Below, one piece after another: positions 8,879 to 17,201 of a DNA stretch of 50,890 nucleotides (the stretch's first letter is position 1; the number at the start of each line of letters is the position of its first letter). This stretch comes from an uncultured Bacteroidales bacterium. GTDB taxonomy: Bacteria > Bacteroidota > Bacteroidia > Bacteroidales > Bacteroidaceae. The notes beneath the pieces are model-generated. The model was not told the DNA's origin. It saw nothing but the letters and a program-made list of their open reading frames with translations, and searched no databases. Made by a program: the position numbers and the translations under genes. The stretch is taken from positions 1-50,890 of the forward strand of contig CALFTK010000013.1 in assembly GCA_937916465.1 (NCBI GenBank), written 5' to 3'.

Positions 8879-9886
8879 ATGAATATACTGGTTACAGGAG
8901 CAAACGGATTTATAGGCAGTTTCGTTATAGAAGAGGGAGTGCGCAGAGGTTACAATATGTGGGCTGCTGTAAGGCGTGGTAGTAACTGTGGCTATATAGA
9001 CGAAAAAAGAGTTCATCTTCTGCATATAGATTATTCATCGGAAAAGAGTATTCTGAACACTCTATACGAACACAAGAACAATTTTGGTGCTTTTGATGTA
9101 ATTATTCATACGGCAGGAGTAACCAAAAGTTCTAATAGCAAAGGTTTTGATGATGGTAATTACCACATAACAGAACGATTGATAAATGCTTTATGCCATG
9201 CCGATATGCTTCCAAAGCAATTCATCTATATGAGTACATTGGGAACATACGGAGCAGTTCACGAAAAAGAGCCTTTTGAAACTATAAAAGAGAACGATAT
9301 TCAAGTACCTAAAACCAACTACGGAAAGAGTAAACTCAAAACAGAAATTCTGTTGAAAAGCATACCGGGTCTGAACTATGTGATATTCCGACCTACAGGT
9401 GTATATGGCCCACGCGATAAAGATTACTATCTGATGGCAAAAAGCATAAAATACAGGTTCAACTTTATTTCCGGCATAAAAAGACAATCTATCACCTTTA
9501 TATATGTAAAGGATTTGGTAAAAGCCATCTATTCCGCCATAGATAAAGAGGTGCAAAAGCGTTGCTATTTTGTAAGCGATGGAAACCAATATAGCAGTAC
9601 AGAATTTGGTAATCTTATAGCTGCGGAATTTGGTTACAAATGGATAATTAACCTAAAGTGCCCACTACCATTGGTATGGATAATATGCCACACATTGGGT
9701 GGAGTGGCTGCACTTTTTGGCAAAACGTTTACGCTAAACAGGGATAAATACCATATAGTGGCACAGAGAAACTGGCTATGCGATATAACAGCTCTGCAGC
9801 AGGAGCTGGATTTTACCCCCGACTACCCACTACATCGTGGTGTAAAAGAGACCGTAGAATGGTACAAATCCAACGGCTGGCTTTAA
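8879..9886 (+). CDS. NAD-dependent epimerase/dehydratase (extended SDR)
   Basis: A 335-residue extended short-chain dehydrogenase. The Rossmann loop GANGFIG lies at residues 7-13, with an STLGTYGA active-site strand and the catalytic YGKSK (YxxxK) motif near residue 155, followed by FRPTGVYGPRDKDY. Such proteins act on nucleotide sugars, or as dihydroflavonol-4-reductase-like enzymes on other alcohols; the substrate is not identifiable. The MNILVTGANG start is the canonical N terminus, so the start is firm although the promoter is only 8 bases upstream. It has its own transcript, with a structured non-coding stretch and terminator downstream. Confidence 0.88.
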   Translation: MNILVTGANGFIGSFVIEEGVRRGYNMWAAVRRGSNCGYIDEKRVHLLHIDYSSEKSILNTLYEHKNNFGAFDVIIHTAGVTKSSNSKGFDDGNYHITERLINALCHADMLPKQFIYMSTLGTYGAVHEKEPFETIKENDIQVPKTNYGKSKLKTEILLKSIPGLNYVIFRPTGVYGPRDKDYYLMAKSIKYRFNFISGIKRQSITFIYVKDLVKAIYSAIDKEVQKRCYFVSDGNQYSSTEFGNLIAAEFGYKWIINLKCPLPLVWIICHTLGGVAALFGKTFTLNRDKYHIVAQRNWLCDITALQQELDFTPDYPLHRGVKETVEWYKSNGWL

Positions 9887-9889
9887 CAC

Positions 9890-10010
9890 TACACACATCG
9901 GATTTCAATTTCGGTGTAAACCGCCTCGAGCCTCACCATATTAGGTAAACATCAATTGCGTTATCTTGGGGCAAGATATAAGAGGAGGTTTTTCAAAGAC
10001 CTCCTTTTTT
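9890..10010 (+). ncRNA. candidate structured RNA or 3'-UTR element ending in a terminator
   Basis: The ~240 bases between the epimerase and the ABC operon have no credible ORF but clear structure. A 7-bp hairpin with a GGG loop (9962-9968 with 9972-9978) sits directly before an intrinsic terminator (9983-10005 plus U-tract). Upstream, ACCGCCTC at 9920-9927 could pair, with one mismatch, to the 5' arm of the terminator (GAGGAGGT, 9982-9989), an antiterminator-like alternative. A weak -7-like CAATTTCG lies at 9906-9913. No known family (6S, SRP, tmRNA) could be matched by eye. It may be a small RNA or only the 3' UTR of the epimerase gene. Confidence 0.4.
9983..10010 (+). terminator. intrinsic terminator
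   Basis: A 7-bp stem AGGAGGT (9983-9989) with ACCTCCT (9999-10005) is followed by T residues to 10010. It ends the epimerase transcript or a small RNA. It lies before the ABC operon promoter, so it is not an attenuator of that operon. Confidence 0.8.
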
Positions 10011-10055
10011 ATTCGGATTTCAAAATCTGCTGAATATAAAAAACTTTGAAAAAAA

Positions 10056-10087
10056 TTTGGTGGAATGAAAATAATGTTTCACCTTTG
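10056..10087 (+). promoter_or_regulatory. -33/-7 promoter of the ABC/GntR operon
   Basis: TTTG at 10056-10059 and CACCTTTG at 10080-10087 (one mismatch to TAnnTTTG, followed by CA) are 20 bases apart. The operator-like dyad begins two bases after the -7 box. Confidence 0.6.
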
Positions 10088-10088
10088 C

Positions 10089-10112
10089 AGTGTATTAGTG
10101 ATGTAGTACACT
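10089..10112. promoter_or_regulatory. inverted repeat, likely operator for the GntR regulator
   Basis: AGTGTA (10089-10094) and TACACT (10107-10112) are a perfect inverted pair with a 12-base centre. Reading both arms inward, eight of the first nine bases agree (AGTGTATTA against AGTGTACTA). It covers the expected transcription start, where a bound repressor would block initiation. The operon's third gene encodes a short GntR/YtrA-type regulator, so autoregulation is the natural inference. Confidence 0.65.
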
Positions 10113-10128
10113 CAAAAAGTAAAAAACA

Positions 10129-10959
10129 ATGATAAAAATTGAAGATTTAAGTTTCAGTTATGGAAACTATGAAGTTTTGAAAGGCATATCTTTCAAAATG
10201 GAAGAGGGCAAAATTTATGGCCTTTTAGGAGAAAACGGAGTGGGAAAAACCACACTCCTTACTTTGATTGCAGGTTTAAAAGCACCACAAATCGGTTCTA
10301 TTTTGGTTGACGGCAAAAAACCGTATGACAGACAACCCTCATTTCTTGAAAACATTTTCTATCTGCCCGATGTGGTTGCACCCGTGCGCTACAAAGCTAT
10401 AGATTTTGCAAAAGATCGTGGCAAGTTCTGGAGTAAGTTTAGTCTGGACCGTTTTAATCAGATTATGCAGTTGCTTGAAAACGATCCGCAGCGCCGTATG
10501 GATAAAATGTCATTGGGACAACTTAAAAAGACCTATATCAGTTTTGCACTTGCCTGCAACTGTAAATATTTGATTATGGACGAACCTACCAATGGACTTG
10601 ATATTCCGTCTAAAGCGCAGTTCAGAAAGGCTCTGACCAAATTCACATCAGAAGATAGCACCATTCTTATATCTACTCACCAGGTTAGAGATTTAGAAAA
10701 CATTATAGATCCTATTATAATATTAGATAAACAGGATGTGCTTTTGAATGCTTCTATTCAAGAGATAACGGAAAAACTCTATTTTGACTATTCTACAGAA
10801 GTAGTTCCGGGTGCTCTCTATGCAGAGATGATTCCTGGCGGGGCTATTCAGGTAAGAGTGAATGAAGAGGGTTTGGAAAGTAAAGTAAATATTGAGGCAC
10901 TATTTAATGCTGTTCATTTGCATAAAGATGTAGTTAAGAATATGTTTAACAAGAAATAA
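10129..10959 (+). CDS. ABC transporter ATP-binding protein
   Basis: A 276-residue ATPase that would power the adjacent permease. Walker A GENGVGKTT is at residues 34-42, the signature appears as the divergent MSLGQLKK, Walker B is YLIMDEPTNGLD, and the switch histidine is in ISTHQ. The ATPase domain ends near residue 205; the remainder is a family-specific tail. It is the first gene of a three-gene operon with the membrane partner 10 bases downstream and a YtrA-type GntR gene after that. In Firmicutes such operons respond to cell-wall antibiotics or export small molecules; the substrate here is unknown. Confidence 0.93.
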   Translation: MIKIEDLSFSYGNYEVLKGISFKMEEGKIYGLLGENGVGKTTLLTLIAGLKAPQIGSILVDGKKPYDRQPSFLENIFYLPDVVAPVRYKAIDFAKDRGKFWSKFSLDRFNQIMQLLENDPQRRMDKMSLGQLKKTYISFALACNCKYLIMDEPTNGLDIPSKAQFRKALTKFTSEDSTILISTHQVRDLENIIDPIIILDKQDVLLNASIQEITEKLYFDYSTEVVPGALYAEMIPGGAIQVRVNEEGLESKVNIEALFNAVHLHKDVVKNMFNKK

Positions 10960-10969
10960 TTAAGCAACT

Positions 10970-11845
10970 ATGAAGAACGATATATTTGATTTTAAAAGAT
11001 TCGGTAACTATTTTGTTACAGACATTAAGAATGCCATAGCAAACTACGGATGGTCTATGATTATACTAATCTTTTTCGGTCTGATTTCATTTATTCTAGT
11101 AGGACTTGTAAATACAATATTTGCATACAATTGGGAAGATATATTAAATGGAGGAAGCATAGAATGGGTTCATGCTAACGTAGGAAGTAGAATTGGCTCA
11201 ATGGTGGGTGCAGCAACTATTTTAATTTTTACTGCACCAGCCAAATGTTATGGCGGATTGACCGATAAAAATACAGGTAGCGATTTTCTTTTACTGCCGG
11301 CATCAAGATTAGAGAAGTTTATCTCCATGATTCTGATATGTTGCATTGTAATACCTATTGTATCTATAATGGGTTATTTACTTATAGATTGTTTGATATG
11401 TATGGTTTGTCCTGAAACCGGTAATTCGATAATATCAGAAGTAACATCTGCATTAAATTTAATATTGGTAGAGGGAGATGTACCGGCAGAACTAATCGAT
11501 AGAATAAAATGGACTTCAGCAATTGATGATACTTGGATGATATTCCTATTCTTCTTATTAGGAGCATTAGTATTTAAAAAATCAAAAGCAAGTAAAACAT
11601 TCTTAGTTGGTGTTGCAATTACAATGTTTACTAGCAGTGTTTTATTTATATTGCTAATGCCACAAATAGATAAAATAGATACATATTATTACTATAATGT
11701 ATCTGGAAAGACTGATGAAGAATTAGAAATAGTTGCACTTAATATTGTCGATAAAATGATGCTTTTCGATACTATCTTCGATATAACAATAAATGCTCTG
11801 TTGCTAACAGGTATTTGGTTTAAACTGAAAACTTTAAAGCATTAG
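10970..11845 (+). CDS. ABC transporter permease-like membrane protein
   Basis: A 291-residue integral membrane protein with about six hydrophobic segments (roughly residues 27-50, 80-95, 118-140, 190-203, 215-232 and 265-285). One loop reads CYGGLTDKNTGSDFLLLPAS, resembling the ABC-2 permeases linked to YtrA operons, in which a conserved LPxS element follows the second span. It lies between the ATPase and regulator genes and is presumably the membrane half of the transporter. It has no catalytic motif, and its second half is AT-rich. The role is assigned from context more than from sequence. Confidence 0.75.
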   Translation: MKNDIFDFKRFGNYFVTDIKNAIANYGWSMIILIFFGLISFILVGLVNTIFAYNWEDILNGGSIEWVHANVGSRIGSMVGAATILIFTAPAKCYGGLTDKNTGSDFLLLPASRLEKFISMILICCIVIPIVSIMGYLLIDCLICMVCPETGNSIISEVTSALNLILVEGDVPAELIDRIKWTSAIDDTWMIFLFFLLGALVFKKSKASKTFLVGVAITMFTSSVLFILLMPQIDKIDTYYYYNVSGKTDEELEIVALNIVDKMMLFDTIFDITINALLLTGIWFKLKTLKH

Positions 11846-11897
11846 TCTCAAAAGCATCTTTATTAAAAGGTGGATAAACTGAATAAGTATTGTAATT

Positions 11898-12239
11898 ATG
11901 GATTTTAATCAGAACAAACCAATATATCTTCAGATTGTGGATAACATATCTGAACGAATACTTGCTGGAGAACTCCTGCCTGAAGACCGCATTCAGTCTG
12001 TCAGGGATTTGGGAAGCGATTTGGGTGTAAATCCAAATACGGTTATGCGCAGTTACGAAAAGCTTACCGCAGATGGTATAATCTACAACAAGCGTGGCAT
12101 AGGATACTATGTTTCTACAGATGCAAGAGAGATTGTATTACAGAAAATGCGAGAAGAATTTCTTAACGCAGAACTTCCGCAGTTTATTAAAAGAGCAAAA
12201 ATGCTTGAAATAGATTTATCGCAGATATTGACAAAGTAA
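11898..12239 (+). CDS. GntR family regulator, short YtrA/YhcF type
   Basis: A 113-residue DNA-binding protein. The first ~70 residues are a winged helix-turn-helix of GntR type (PIYLQIVDNISERILAGEL, then SVRDLGSDLGVNPNTVMRSY, then GYYVSTD). The short C-terminal helix pair replaces the large effector domain of other GntR proteins, as in the YtrA subfamily. It is the last gene of the ABC operon and probably represses it through the inverted repeat at 10089-10112. A terminator hairpin follows directly. Confidence 0.92.
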   Translation: MDFNQNKPIYLQIVDNISERILAGELLPEDRIQSVRDLGSDLGVNPNTVMRSYEKLTADGIIYNKRGIGYYVSTDAREIVLQKMREEFLNAELPQFIKRAKMLEIDLSQILTK

Positions 12240-12250
12240 ACTGAAAAAAA

Positions 12251-12281
12251 AACTTCCCGGAGGAAAAACCTTCGGGAAGTT
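12251..12281. terminator. bidirectional intrinsic terminator
   Basis: A 13-bp stem (12251-12263 with 12269-12281, one G-U pair) has an AAAAA loop. The A-run 12244-12252 is a U-tract for the minus strand. It closes both the GntR operon and the CoA-transferase gene. Confidence 0.85.
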
Positions 12282-12302
12282 CTGTTTATGATATTCTGCT
12301 TT

Positions 12303-13784
12303 TTAGAATTCTGCCAAATGCATATCGCCCTTTTCTGCAAGTGCCTGATGCAGAGCAAATGCCTTAGAAAGTGCGTGTGATGTCTGACCTTTCTGTGAAA
12401 TCTTAAGGTAATCCCACATAAGCTGTTTGTAATCAGGATGAACGCAGTTTTCAATAATGCACTTTGCACGCTGTTCAGGAGATTTTCCGCGCAAATCGGC
12501 AATACCCTGTTCAGTGATAAGTACCTTAACGCTGTGTTCGTTATGGTCAACGTGTGAACACATAGGAACAATAGCACTAATCTTACCACCTTTGGCTACT
12601 GATGGGCAGCTGAAGATAGAGATAAAGGCATTACGGGTAAAGTCGCCTGAACCACCAATACCGTTCATCATCTTAGTACCACAAACGTGAGTTGAGTTAA
12701 CATTACCGTAAATATCAGCTTCAAGAGCAGTGTTCATTGCTATCAAACCTAAACGACGAGCTACTTCAGGGCTGTTGGAAACTTCTGTAGGACGAAGCAC
12801 CAGTTTGTTTTTAAAGAAGTCCATATCGTCATAGATACCCTGCAAAGTTTCGTTACTTACACTAAGTGATGAGCTTGAACCGAACTTACAGTGACCTTCG
12901 CGCATCAAATCTATAACTGAGTCCTGAATAACTTCTGTGTACATTTCAAATGAAGGAACCGATGGATCGGCACCAAGAGCACCAAGAACAGCATTTGCCA
13001 CGTTACCTACACCACTCTGCAAAGGCAAGAATGTAGAAGGAATAATGCCACGTTTCAAATCGCTGATAAGGAACTGCGCTACGTTATGACCTATCTGCTG
13101 AGTAACAGCATCAGGCTCTGTAAATCCACGTGATTCGTCTGGTATGTTAACTTCAACTACTCCAATAATTTTAGCAGGATCTACCTGTATGTAGTCAGTA
13201 CCTATTCTATCACTTGGTTTATATACCGGAATCTCTCTGCGGTATGGAGGATCTTGCAATTCAAAAATATCGTGGAGCCCCTTTGCACAACGGGCATGAG
13301 CAGCATTCAATTCAATAATCAGTTTATCGGCCATGCGGGCTACTGTTGGAGCAATACCTACACCTGCTGTTATCCAGATTTTACCATCTTCAGTAATATC
13401 TGATGCTTCAAGAATACCTAAATCAAGCTTTCCATAGAATCCATAACGCAATTCTTGTGCCATCTGGCTCAAGTGAATATCGTTATAAGCAATATCACCA
13501 TTATTTACAGCCTTACGGAAATCGCCGTTGGTTGTGTAAGGAGCGCGATAACGGATAGCATTTTCTCTGGTAAGAATACCATCGCAACTATCACCTGTTG
13601 ATGCACCTGTGAAAACACTAATTTGGAATGGTTCACCCTTTTCATGAAGTTCGTGAGCCATTTTACCTATCTCTGCTGTAACGGCTTTAGGTGTGCCGGC
13701 TGGAGTAAATCCGCCTAAACCTACGTTGAAACCGTTCTTAACGTAAGATGCTGCTTCGGCAGCTGAAATCCTTCTAAGTCCCAT
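12303..13784 (-). CDS. acetyl-CoA hydrolase/transferase family (succinyl-CoA:acetate CoA-transferase type)
   Basis: A 493-residue class I CoA-transferase. The N-terminal half has the family's GLGGFTPAGTPKAV and FTGASTGDSCDG segments. The centre has LQSGVGNVANAVLGAL followed by MYTEVIQD, whose glutamate (residue 284) aligns with the catalytic Glu that forms the glutamyl-CoA thioester in AarC-type enzymes. The C-terminal part has GIGGSGDFTRNA. In Bacteroidetes this enzyme most likely moves CoA between acetate and succinate or propionate during fermentation; substrate preference cannot be read here. It is monocistronic, with a promoter at 13826-13833. Confidence 0.9.
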   Translation of the reverse strand: MGLRRISAAEAASYVKNGFNVGLGGFTPAGTPKAVTAEIGKMAHELHEKGEPFQISVFTGASTGDSCDGILTRENAIRYRAPYTTNGDFRKAVNNGDIAYNDIHLSQMAQELRYGFYGKLDLGILEASDITEDGKIWITAGVGIAPTVARMADKLIIELNAAHARCAKGLHDIFELQDPPYRREIPVYKPSDRIGTDYIQVDPAKIIGVVEVNIPDESRGFTEPDAVTQQIGHNVAQFLISDLKRGIIPSTFLPLQSGVGNVANAVLGALGADPSVPSFEMYTEVIQDSVIDLMREGHCKFGSSSSLSVSNETLQGIYDDMDFFKNKLVLRPTEVSNSPEVARRLGLIAMNTALEADIYGNVNSTHVCGTKMMNGIGGSGDFTRNAFISIFSCPSVAKGGKISAIVPMCSHVDHNEHSVKVLITEQGIADLRGKSPEQRAKCIIENCVHPDYKQLMWDYLKISQKGQTSHALSKAFALHQALAEKGDMHLAEF

Positions 13785-13825
13785 TTTATGTTAATTAAAT
13801 TCTATGTCTATTACCAAATTGGCTG

Positions 13826-13833
13826 CAAAATTA
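13826..13833 (-). promoter_or_regulatory. -7 promoter element (CoA-transferase gene)
   Basis: The minus strand reads TAATTTTG followed by CA, an exact TAnnTTTG match 41 bases before the ATG at 13784. Confidence 0.6.
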
Positions 13834-13884
13834 AACTTTATTCCGTTCAGTTATTACTTATTAACCACCTTTTTTAAAAAAGAA

Positions 13885-15228
13885 TTAAACGGGTGTACCA
13901 AAGAGAGTTGCAGAAGTAGCATCGGTTATAGTAACCTCTAAGAATTGGCCCGGACGATAATTCTGTTTGTCAAAGACCACTGTCCTATTCTGTGTGGTAC
14001 GTCCGTATAACTGATCTCTGGAACGTTTTGAATATCCCTCTGCAAGTACCTGATAAGTTTTTCCTATGCAAGCTCTGTTATTTTCTAACGATAATGTATT
14101 TTGCAGAGCAATCATTTCATTCAGTCTGCGTATTTTAATCTCTTCAGGTATATCATCCGGAAGATGACGGCTGGCAAAAGTTCCCGGACGTTCAGAATAC
14201 TTAAAGTCAAACGATGAATCGTAACGACAGATACGCATCAGGTCTAATGTCTGCTGATGATCCTCTTCTGTTTCCGATGAAAAGCCGGTAAACATATCGG
14301 TAGTAAGACCGCAATCGGGTACTATTCTCTTTATGGCATCTACTCTTTCCAAATACCATTCGCGAGTATATTTACGGTTCATCAATTGTAAAATTCTATT
14401 ACTACCGCTCTGCACCGGAAGATGAATGTGTTTACATACATTTGGTTCCTCTGCAATAACGTGTAGTGTTTCATCGCTCATATCTTTTGGATGAGAAGTA
14501 GTAAAGCGTACTCTCATCTGTGGAACAGAACGCGCTACCATACGTAACAGAGTAGGAAAATCTACCATTTCATCGCCATTATTAAAGCTATAGGAATTCA
14601 CATTCTGCCCTAAAAGAGTAACCTCTTTGAAACCTCTGTCTCGCAGGTCGGCAACTTCTGCCAATATGCTGGAGACATCTCTGCTACGTTCCCTTCCGCG
14701 AGTGTAGGGAACTATGCAATAATGACAAAAATTATTACAACCGCGCATTATAGACACAAAGCCGGAAATACCATTACCGCAAATTCTTTCAGGAATAATT
14801 TCCCTATATGTTTCTGTAGTGGACAGTTCCACATTCATAGCCTTATGCCCAAGTTCTGCCTGAGCTATCAGTTCTGGTAGTGAAAGATATGCATCGGGGC
14901 CTGCCACCACATCGGTATGATGGTTTTCTATCAGGTCCTGCTTTACACGTTCTGCCATGCAACCCATTACGCCTATAATCAGTTTGCCACCACGTTTTTT
15001 ACGCAAAGCATTCAGTGCATCAAGCCTGTGCCATATTTTCTGTTCGGCATTGTCTCTGATAGAGCAGGTATTCAAAAATACCGCATCGGCATTGTCTATA
15101 TTGTCAACAGTCTTATACCCTGCCATCTTCATAATAGATGCTATCACTTCACTGTCTGCCACATTCATCTGGCATCCGTATGTCTCTATGAAAAGGCTTT
15201 TTTCCAAATCTTGCGGGTTTGTTTGCAT
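13885..15228 (-). CDS. miaB: tRNA-2-methylthio-N6-dimethylallyladenosine synthase
   Basis: A radical SAM methylthiotransferase that converts i6A37 to ms2i6A37 in tRNAs. In 447 residues: an N-terminal UPF0004 domain with ETYGCQMN and cluster cysteines in NTCSIRDNA and GVMGCMAERV; the radical SAM motif CNNFCHYC with IVPYTRGRERSR; and a C-terminal TRAM domain (about residues 375-440). An alternative TTG start at 15264 lies inside the -7 box at 15262-15269, so ATG 15228, preceded by AAAAAGG, is the start. It is transcribed alone. The downstream gene on the same strand has its own promoter. Confidence 0.96.
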   Translation of the reverse strand: MQTNPQDLEKSLFIETYGCQMNVADSEVIASIMKMAGYKTVDNIDNADAVFLNTCSIRDNAEQKIWHRLDALNALRKKRGGKLIIGVMGCMAERVKQDLIENHHTDVVAGPDAYLSLPELIAQAELGHKAMNVELSTTETYREIIPERICGNGISGFVSIMRGCNNFCHYCIVPYTRGRERSRDVSSILAEVADLRDRGFKEVTLLGQNVNSYSFNNGDEMVDFPTLLRMVARSVPQMRVRFTTSHPKDMSDETLHVIAEEPNVCKHIHLPVQSGSNRILQLMNRKYTREWYLERVDAIKRIVPDCGLTTDMFTGFSSETEEDHQQTLDLMRICRYDSSFDFKYSERPGTFASRHLPDDIPEEIKIRRLNEMIALQNTLSLENNRACIGKTYQVLAEGYSKRSRDQLYGRTTQNRTVVFDKQNYRPGQFLEVTITDATSATLFGTPV

Positions 15229-15261
15229 ATCCTTTTTGTCAATTTGTCTGTTAGTTGGGCG

Positions 15262-15293
15262 CAAAGTTACTCTTTTCTGTTGAATTATTTCAA
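15262..15293 (-). promoter_or_regulatory. -33/-7 promoter of miaB
   Basis: The minus strand reads TAACTTTG (15262-15269) with TTG (15291-15293) 21 bases upstream. Both elements and the spacing fit the Bacteroidetes consensus. The placement also rules out the longer miaB reading frame. Confidence 0.7.
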
Positions 15294-15347
15294 TTAGCGA
15301 TATTTAAACTATTTACACGAAGTGTAATGCTTTTTTTTGTTAAAAAC

Positions 15348-15379
15348 TTGACAAGGGGGGGTCGCGCGTGTTATATTTG
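15348..15379 (+). promoter_or_regulatory. -33/-7 promoter with a G7 tract in the spacer
   Basis: TTG (15348-15350) and TATATTTG (15372-15379) are 21 bases apart. Seven consecutive G residues (15355-15361) lie in the spacer. The -7 box ends 8 bases before the ATG at 15388. Confidence 0.65.
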
Positions 15380-15387
15380 CAAACAGA

Positions 15388-16290
15388 ATGGAAATCCATA
15401 CTATTGGCAGTTGTCCTCTATGCGGAGGAAAACATTTAACCGAGTACGCTTATTGCACCGACAATGTGATAAGCGGTGAATCATTTTCTTTGCTTGAATG
15501 TAAGGATTGTGGGCTTGTGTTCACATTTAACGCTCCATCTGATAAAAAGGCCGATAGCTACGAAAAATTAGAACAGAAACTGCAACTTGGGGAGTCACCA
15601 AAAGGCATAGTAAATGTTTTACACTACGTTTGCAGAGAAATTATGCTAAGACGTAAGTGCAGGTTAATTCGCAGATTACTGGGTAGGGAAAAGGGTACTC
15701 TGCTTAACTATGGAGCCAAAACCGGTTTCTTTTCCGATTATATGATTCGAAAGAATTGGGCTGTTACATCAGTAGAAAAATTTCATCAGGAACGTCAATT
15801 TGCATTGGAACTGTTCCATCATAGAATGATTGATGTCAAAGATATGATATACATTAAAGAGGAAACTTTCGATGTTATAACTCTTTGGCATGTTCTTGAA
15901 CACAATAACAATCCGGACAAATTGCTGAAACAGTTTTATAAGATTCTTAAACCCGATGGTATTCTGGTAATGGCACTTCCAAACATTAATTCCACAGATG
16001 CCGGTTACTACAGGTCAAATTGGGCAGCATTTAATGTTCCTCGCCATTTGTGGCACTTCAAGCCATCGGTTATGGCAAAAGTTGCCAAAGAGAATGGATT
16101 TATTATGATGCACAGAGAACGCATGTTCTTCGATCCGTTCTATATCTCCATTTTATCAGAGAAGGAGATGGGGCATCATTTTGCACTTATAAGGGGGTTC
16201 TTTATAGGGTTCTATTCCTGGTGGAGTTCACTATCAAGCAAAGATAAGAGCAGTTCTTTGATTTACGCATTCAGAAAACAGACACTTTGA
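15388..16290 (+). CDS. class I SAM-dependent methyltransferase with N-terminal zinc ribbon
   Basis: A 300-residue protein. The first ~45 residues carry two CxxC pairs (CPLCGG and CKDCG) that would bind zinc. The methyltransferase fold follows: a degenerate SAM loop LLNYGAKTGFFSDYM (about residues 108-122), the post-motif FDVITLWHVLEHNNNP, LKPDGILVMALPN, and RHLWHFKP, typical of the Methyltransf_23 group. The substrate is unknown; relatives modify sugars, quinones or lipids. It is 3 bases upstream of ftsX, so it is probably co-transcribed with the cell-envelope genes. The GxGxG loop is weak (GAKTG). Confidence 0.85.
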   Translation: MEIHTIGSCPLCGGKHLTEYAYCTDNVISGESFSLLECKDCGLVFTFNAPSDKKADSYEKLEQKLQLGESPKGIVNVLHYVCREIMLRRKCRLIRRLLGREKGTLLNYGAKTGFFSDYMIRKNWAVTSVEKFHQERQFALELFHHRMIDVKDMIYIKEETFDVITLWHVLEHNNNPDKLLKQFYKILKPDGILVMALPNINSTDAGYYRSNWAAFNVPRHLWHFKPSVMAKVAKENGFIMMHRERMFFDPFYISILSEKEMGHHFALIRGFFIGFYSWWSSLSSKDKSSSLIYAFRKQTL

Positions 16291-16293
16291 TAT

Positions 16294-17172
16294 ATGGCTA
16301 AAGAAAAAAAGAAGAAAAAGAAAAAGATAGATTTGCTATTCATAACAGCGTGTATCAGCACATCATTGGTATTATTACTGATAGGAATAATAACATTCTT
16401 GTTGCTTACCGCCAATACTCTTTCCACACAACTGAAAGAGGAGATGACCGTAGAAATTGTTTTGAAGGAGAGTATAACAGATAACGAAAAGTCAGCTCTT
16501 GAACGTGTTTTGTCGGCTGCTCCATATTGCAAAGAGCATAACTATATATCGAAAGACGAAGCATTGGTGGAGATGACAGAAGCAATGGGTGTAGATCCAT
16601 CGGAATTTTTAGAGTACAATCCATTTTATGCATCATACAACATTACCCTTGATGCTGCATACGCTGTATCTGACAGTTTGCAATGGATAGAACAGACGTT
16701 AATGGCAAAAAATGGAGTGTCGGGAGTTAATTACCAAAGAGAGATTTTAGATATTGTAAACGATAATATTCAGAAAGTGACCATAGTACTTTTTGCTTTG
16801 GCCGCAATACTTTCGCTTATATCGTTCACACTGATAAACAACACCATAAAACTGACTATCTATTCACAACGTTTTTTGCTCTATTCAATGAAACTGGTAG
16901 GAGCAAAATGGTCGTTTATACGCAAGCCATTCATTATGCACAATTTGTGGATAGGATTGACTTCGGCAGCAGTGGCATCATTGATTCTATACTTTGGTTT
17001 AAGATTCGGAACCAAATACGAACCGGGATTAGCCACTCTCATGCAAACTGAAACTATTGCAATAGTGATAGCTGTTATAACACTGATGGGCATATTGCTA
17101 ACTACGTTGTGTGCATTAAGGTCAGTAAACAGATTCCTGCGCATGAAATCGGGAGAGTTACATTACATTTGA
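16294..17172 (+). CDS. ftsX: FtsX-like cell division ABC permease
   Basis: A 292-residue inner-membrane protein. The cytoplasmic N terminus is extremely lysine-rich (MAKEKKKKKKK), then the first membrane span (about residues 16-40), a periplasmic domain with EEMTVEIVLKE and ISKDEALVEM, and three further spans at about 165-190, 210-233 and 245-270. This is the FtsX topology. With FtsE it controls cell-wall hydrolases at the septum; ftsE is not in this window. It is followed by DUF3098 and uppP in an arrangement common in Bacteroidetes. Confidence 0.9.
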   Translation: MAKEKKKKKKKIDLLFITACISTSLVLLLIGIITFLLLTANTLSTQLKEEMTVEIVLKESITDNEKSALERVLSAAPYCKEHNYISKDEALVEMTEAMGVDPSEFLEYNPFYASYNITLDAAYAVSDSLQWIEQTLMAKNGVSGVNYQREILDIVNDNIQKVTIVLFALAAILSLISFTLINNTIKLTIYSQRFLLYSMKLVGAKWSFIRKPFIMHNLWIGLTSAAVASLILYFGLRFGTKYEPGLATLMQTETIAIVIAVITLMGILLTTLCALRSVNRFLRMKSGELHYI

Positions 17173-17201
17173 ATTAATAATCATCTAAATATTTTTCGAC
17201 T

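Noticed and set aside
9890..10010. Assignment of the structured region as 6S, SRP RNA or tmRNA
   Set aside because: The region is too short for 6S or tmRNA, and the SRP GGAA-type loop is missing; left as unassigned.
15255..15479. 74-residue plus-strand frame across the miaB/methyltransferase gap
   Set aside because: It spans two promoters and runs out of frame into the methyltransferase gene.
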